A stretch of 12,895 bases of DNA from Deltaproteobacteria bacterium (GTDB taxonomy: Bacteria > Desulfobacterota > Binatia > UBA9968): assembly GCA_016184235.1 (NCBI GenBank), contig JACPDC010000069.1:1-12895 (forward strand), read 5' to 3'. Shown here one piece after another: positions 12,081 to 12,895 of the stretch. The position numbers and the translations under genes are program-made. The notes beneath the pieces were generated by a model that saw only the letters and a program-made list of their open reading frames with translations, was not told the DNA's origin and ran no database searches. Position 1 is the first letter of the stretch; every line of letters begins with the position of its first letter.

Positions 12081-12895
12081 ATGCAATACGAAAAACTCTT
12101 TTCGCCTATCAAGATAAGAGGCGTCGCCTTTCCCAATCGGGTCATGCGCACCTCGATGGTCTCCGGGCTGGCGACGGAGGATGGTCTGGTCACGGATCTC
12201 CTTAAAGAGAGATACCGGAGAGAAGCAAAAGGAGGAGCCGGCTCCATCGTCGTCGAGGCCGCAGTGATTCTTCCCTCGCGAAGCTCCTTTAACCTGCGCA
12301 TCAGCGACGACTCGTTTATCGGGGGATTGAAGGCCCTGGTCGATGCCATCCGCGACGCGAATCCGGAGCCCAAGATCGGGCTTCAGATCATGCACTTTTT
12401 GAAGATCTCCCGGAGCGGCTGGCGACAAAAAGTGGAGGATTTCAAGCCCGAAGATCTGCCGGTCATCGTCGAGCAGCACGCCAAGGCCGCCAGGCGCGCC
12501 GCCGCCGCGGGCTTCGATTTCATCGAGCTGCATATGGCGCACGCCTATACGCTCGCCTCCTTTTTGTCCAAGATCAACAAGCGGCCGGACAGATACGGCG
12601 GCAGATTGGAAAACAGGTTGAGGCTGCCGATAGAAGTCTACCGCGCTGTGCGCGACGCCGTAGGCGAGAGTTTCGCGGTCGGCATCAGAATCAACGGGGA
12701 GGATTTCACTGTCGAAGGAAATACCCTGTTTCAAAGCTCGCGCATCGCCAGAAGGTTCGCCAGGCTCGGCGCTGATTTCATCAGCGTATCCGCGGGCAGC
12801 AGATTCGAAGATGCCCTGGCGCCCGCCCCCAACATGCCGCCGGACCCGATGTCAGGCTACAGCGGCCACCGGATGAGCCCGTGGTGGTGGTTTCC
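12081..12895 (+). CDS. Old Yellow Enzyme-family NADH:flavin oxidoreductase, N-terminal part
   Basis: Partial: 271 codons, open at the right edge. It is an FMN-binding TIM-barrel ene-reductase of the OYE/2,4-dienoyl-CoA reductase group, expected to reduce an activated carbon-carbon double bond. Visible features are LFSPIKIRGVAFPNRVMRTSM (6-26 region), GLQIMHFLKISRSG (at about 100-113, in the place of the usual QLxHxGR), the substrate/FMN motif ELHMAHAYTLASFLS (at about 150-164), NKRPDRYGGRLENR (at about 167-180) and VGIRING. The HxAH pair that binds the substrate oxygen is present. GGAGG lies 5 nt before the ATG at 12081. A C-terminal Fe-S/FAD extension as in FadH cannot be judged because the gene is cut. 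It is divergent from the Mo-hydroxylase operon, suggesting a shared catabolic pathway. Confidence 0.9.
   Translation, partial: MQYEKLFSPIKIRGVAFPNRVMRTSMVSGLATEDGLVTDLLKERYRREAKGGAGSIVVEAAVILPSRSSFNLRISDDSFIGGLKALVDAIRDANPEPKIGLQIMHFLKISRSGWRQKVEDFKPEDLPVIVEQHAKAARRAAAAGFDFIELHMAHAYTLASFLSKINKRPDRYGGRLENRLRLPIEVYRAVRDAVGESFAVGIRINGEDFTVEGNTLFQSSRIARRFARLGADFISVSAGSRFEDALAPAPNMPPDPMSGYSGHRMSPWWWF

Overview
The window is a GC-rich stretch of a bacterial chromosome with eleven complete protein genes and two genes cut by the window edges. The MlaE-F-D-C lipid-transport operon implies an outer membrane, so a Gram-negative-type cell. The rest of the gene set is adenosylcobalamin-dependent ribonucleotide reductase, a DciA-type helicase-loader protein, a molybdenum hydroxylase, L-2-hydroxyglutarate oxidase and an Old Yellow Enzyme-type reductase. 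This mix fits an aerobic or facultative heterotroph of an environmental, proteobacteria-like lineage (for example Desulfobacterota, Binatota, Rokubacteria or Tectomicrobia relatives). That placement is an inference and I would not assign a phylum. I saw no rRNA, tRNA, CRISPR array, insertion sequence or phage gene.

Layout. 1-982 (minus) is the N-terminal 327 codons of nrdJ. 983-1382 is a divergent control region. It holds a strong minus-strand promoter (TTGACA, 18 bp, CATAAT) overlapped by two NrdR-box-like sites spaced as in known NrdR operators. On the dciA side are DnaA-box-like sequences and an inverted repeat. 1383-1853 (plus) is a DUF721/DciA protein, convergent with a TrmN6-type methyltransferase (1862-2623, minus). 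2676-5317 (plus) is mlaE-mlaF-mlaD-mlaC, with no mlaB. 5343-8114 (plus) is a close-packed run: AdhA-like zinc alcohol dehydrogenase, LhgO and a gamma-carbonic-anhydrase-fold protein lacking one canonical zinc histidine.

8127-11756 (minus) is a three-subunit xanthine dehydrogenase-family enzyme transcribed in the order Mo-subunit, FAD-subunit, Fe-S-subunit, with overlapping genes. It meets the preceding operon tail to tail. 11757-12080 is a divergent spacer with a 14-bp GC palindrome. From 12081 (plus) an OYE-family flavin oxidoreductase runs off the right edge.

How the genes fit together. The left part is housekeeping: dNTP supply, helicase loading, tRNA modification and outer-membrane lipid balance. 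The right part is oxidoreductive catabolism of an unknown organic substrate, with the Mo hydroxylase and the OYE-type reductase divergent around a shared control region. I found no clearly novel system. The best leads are the NrdR-type operator inside the nrdJ promoter, the His-to-Glu change in the carbonic-anhydrase-like protein, and the substrate of the Mo hydroxylase/OYE pair.
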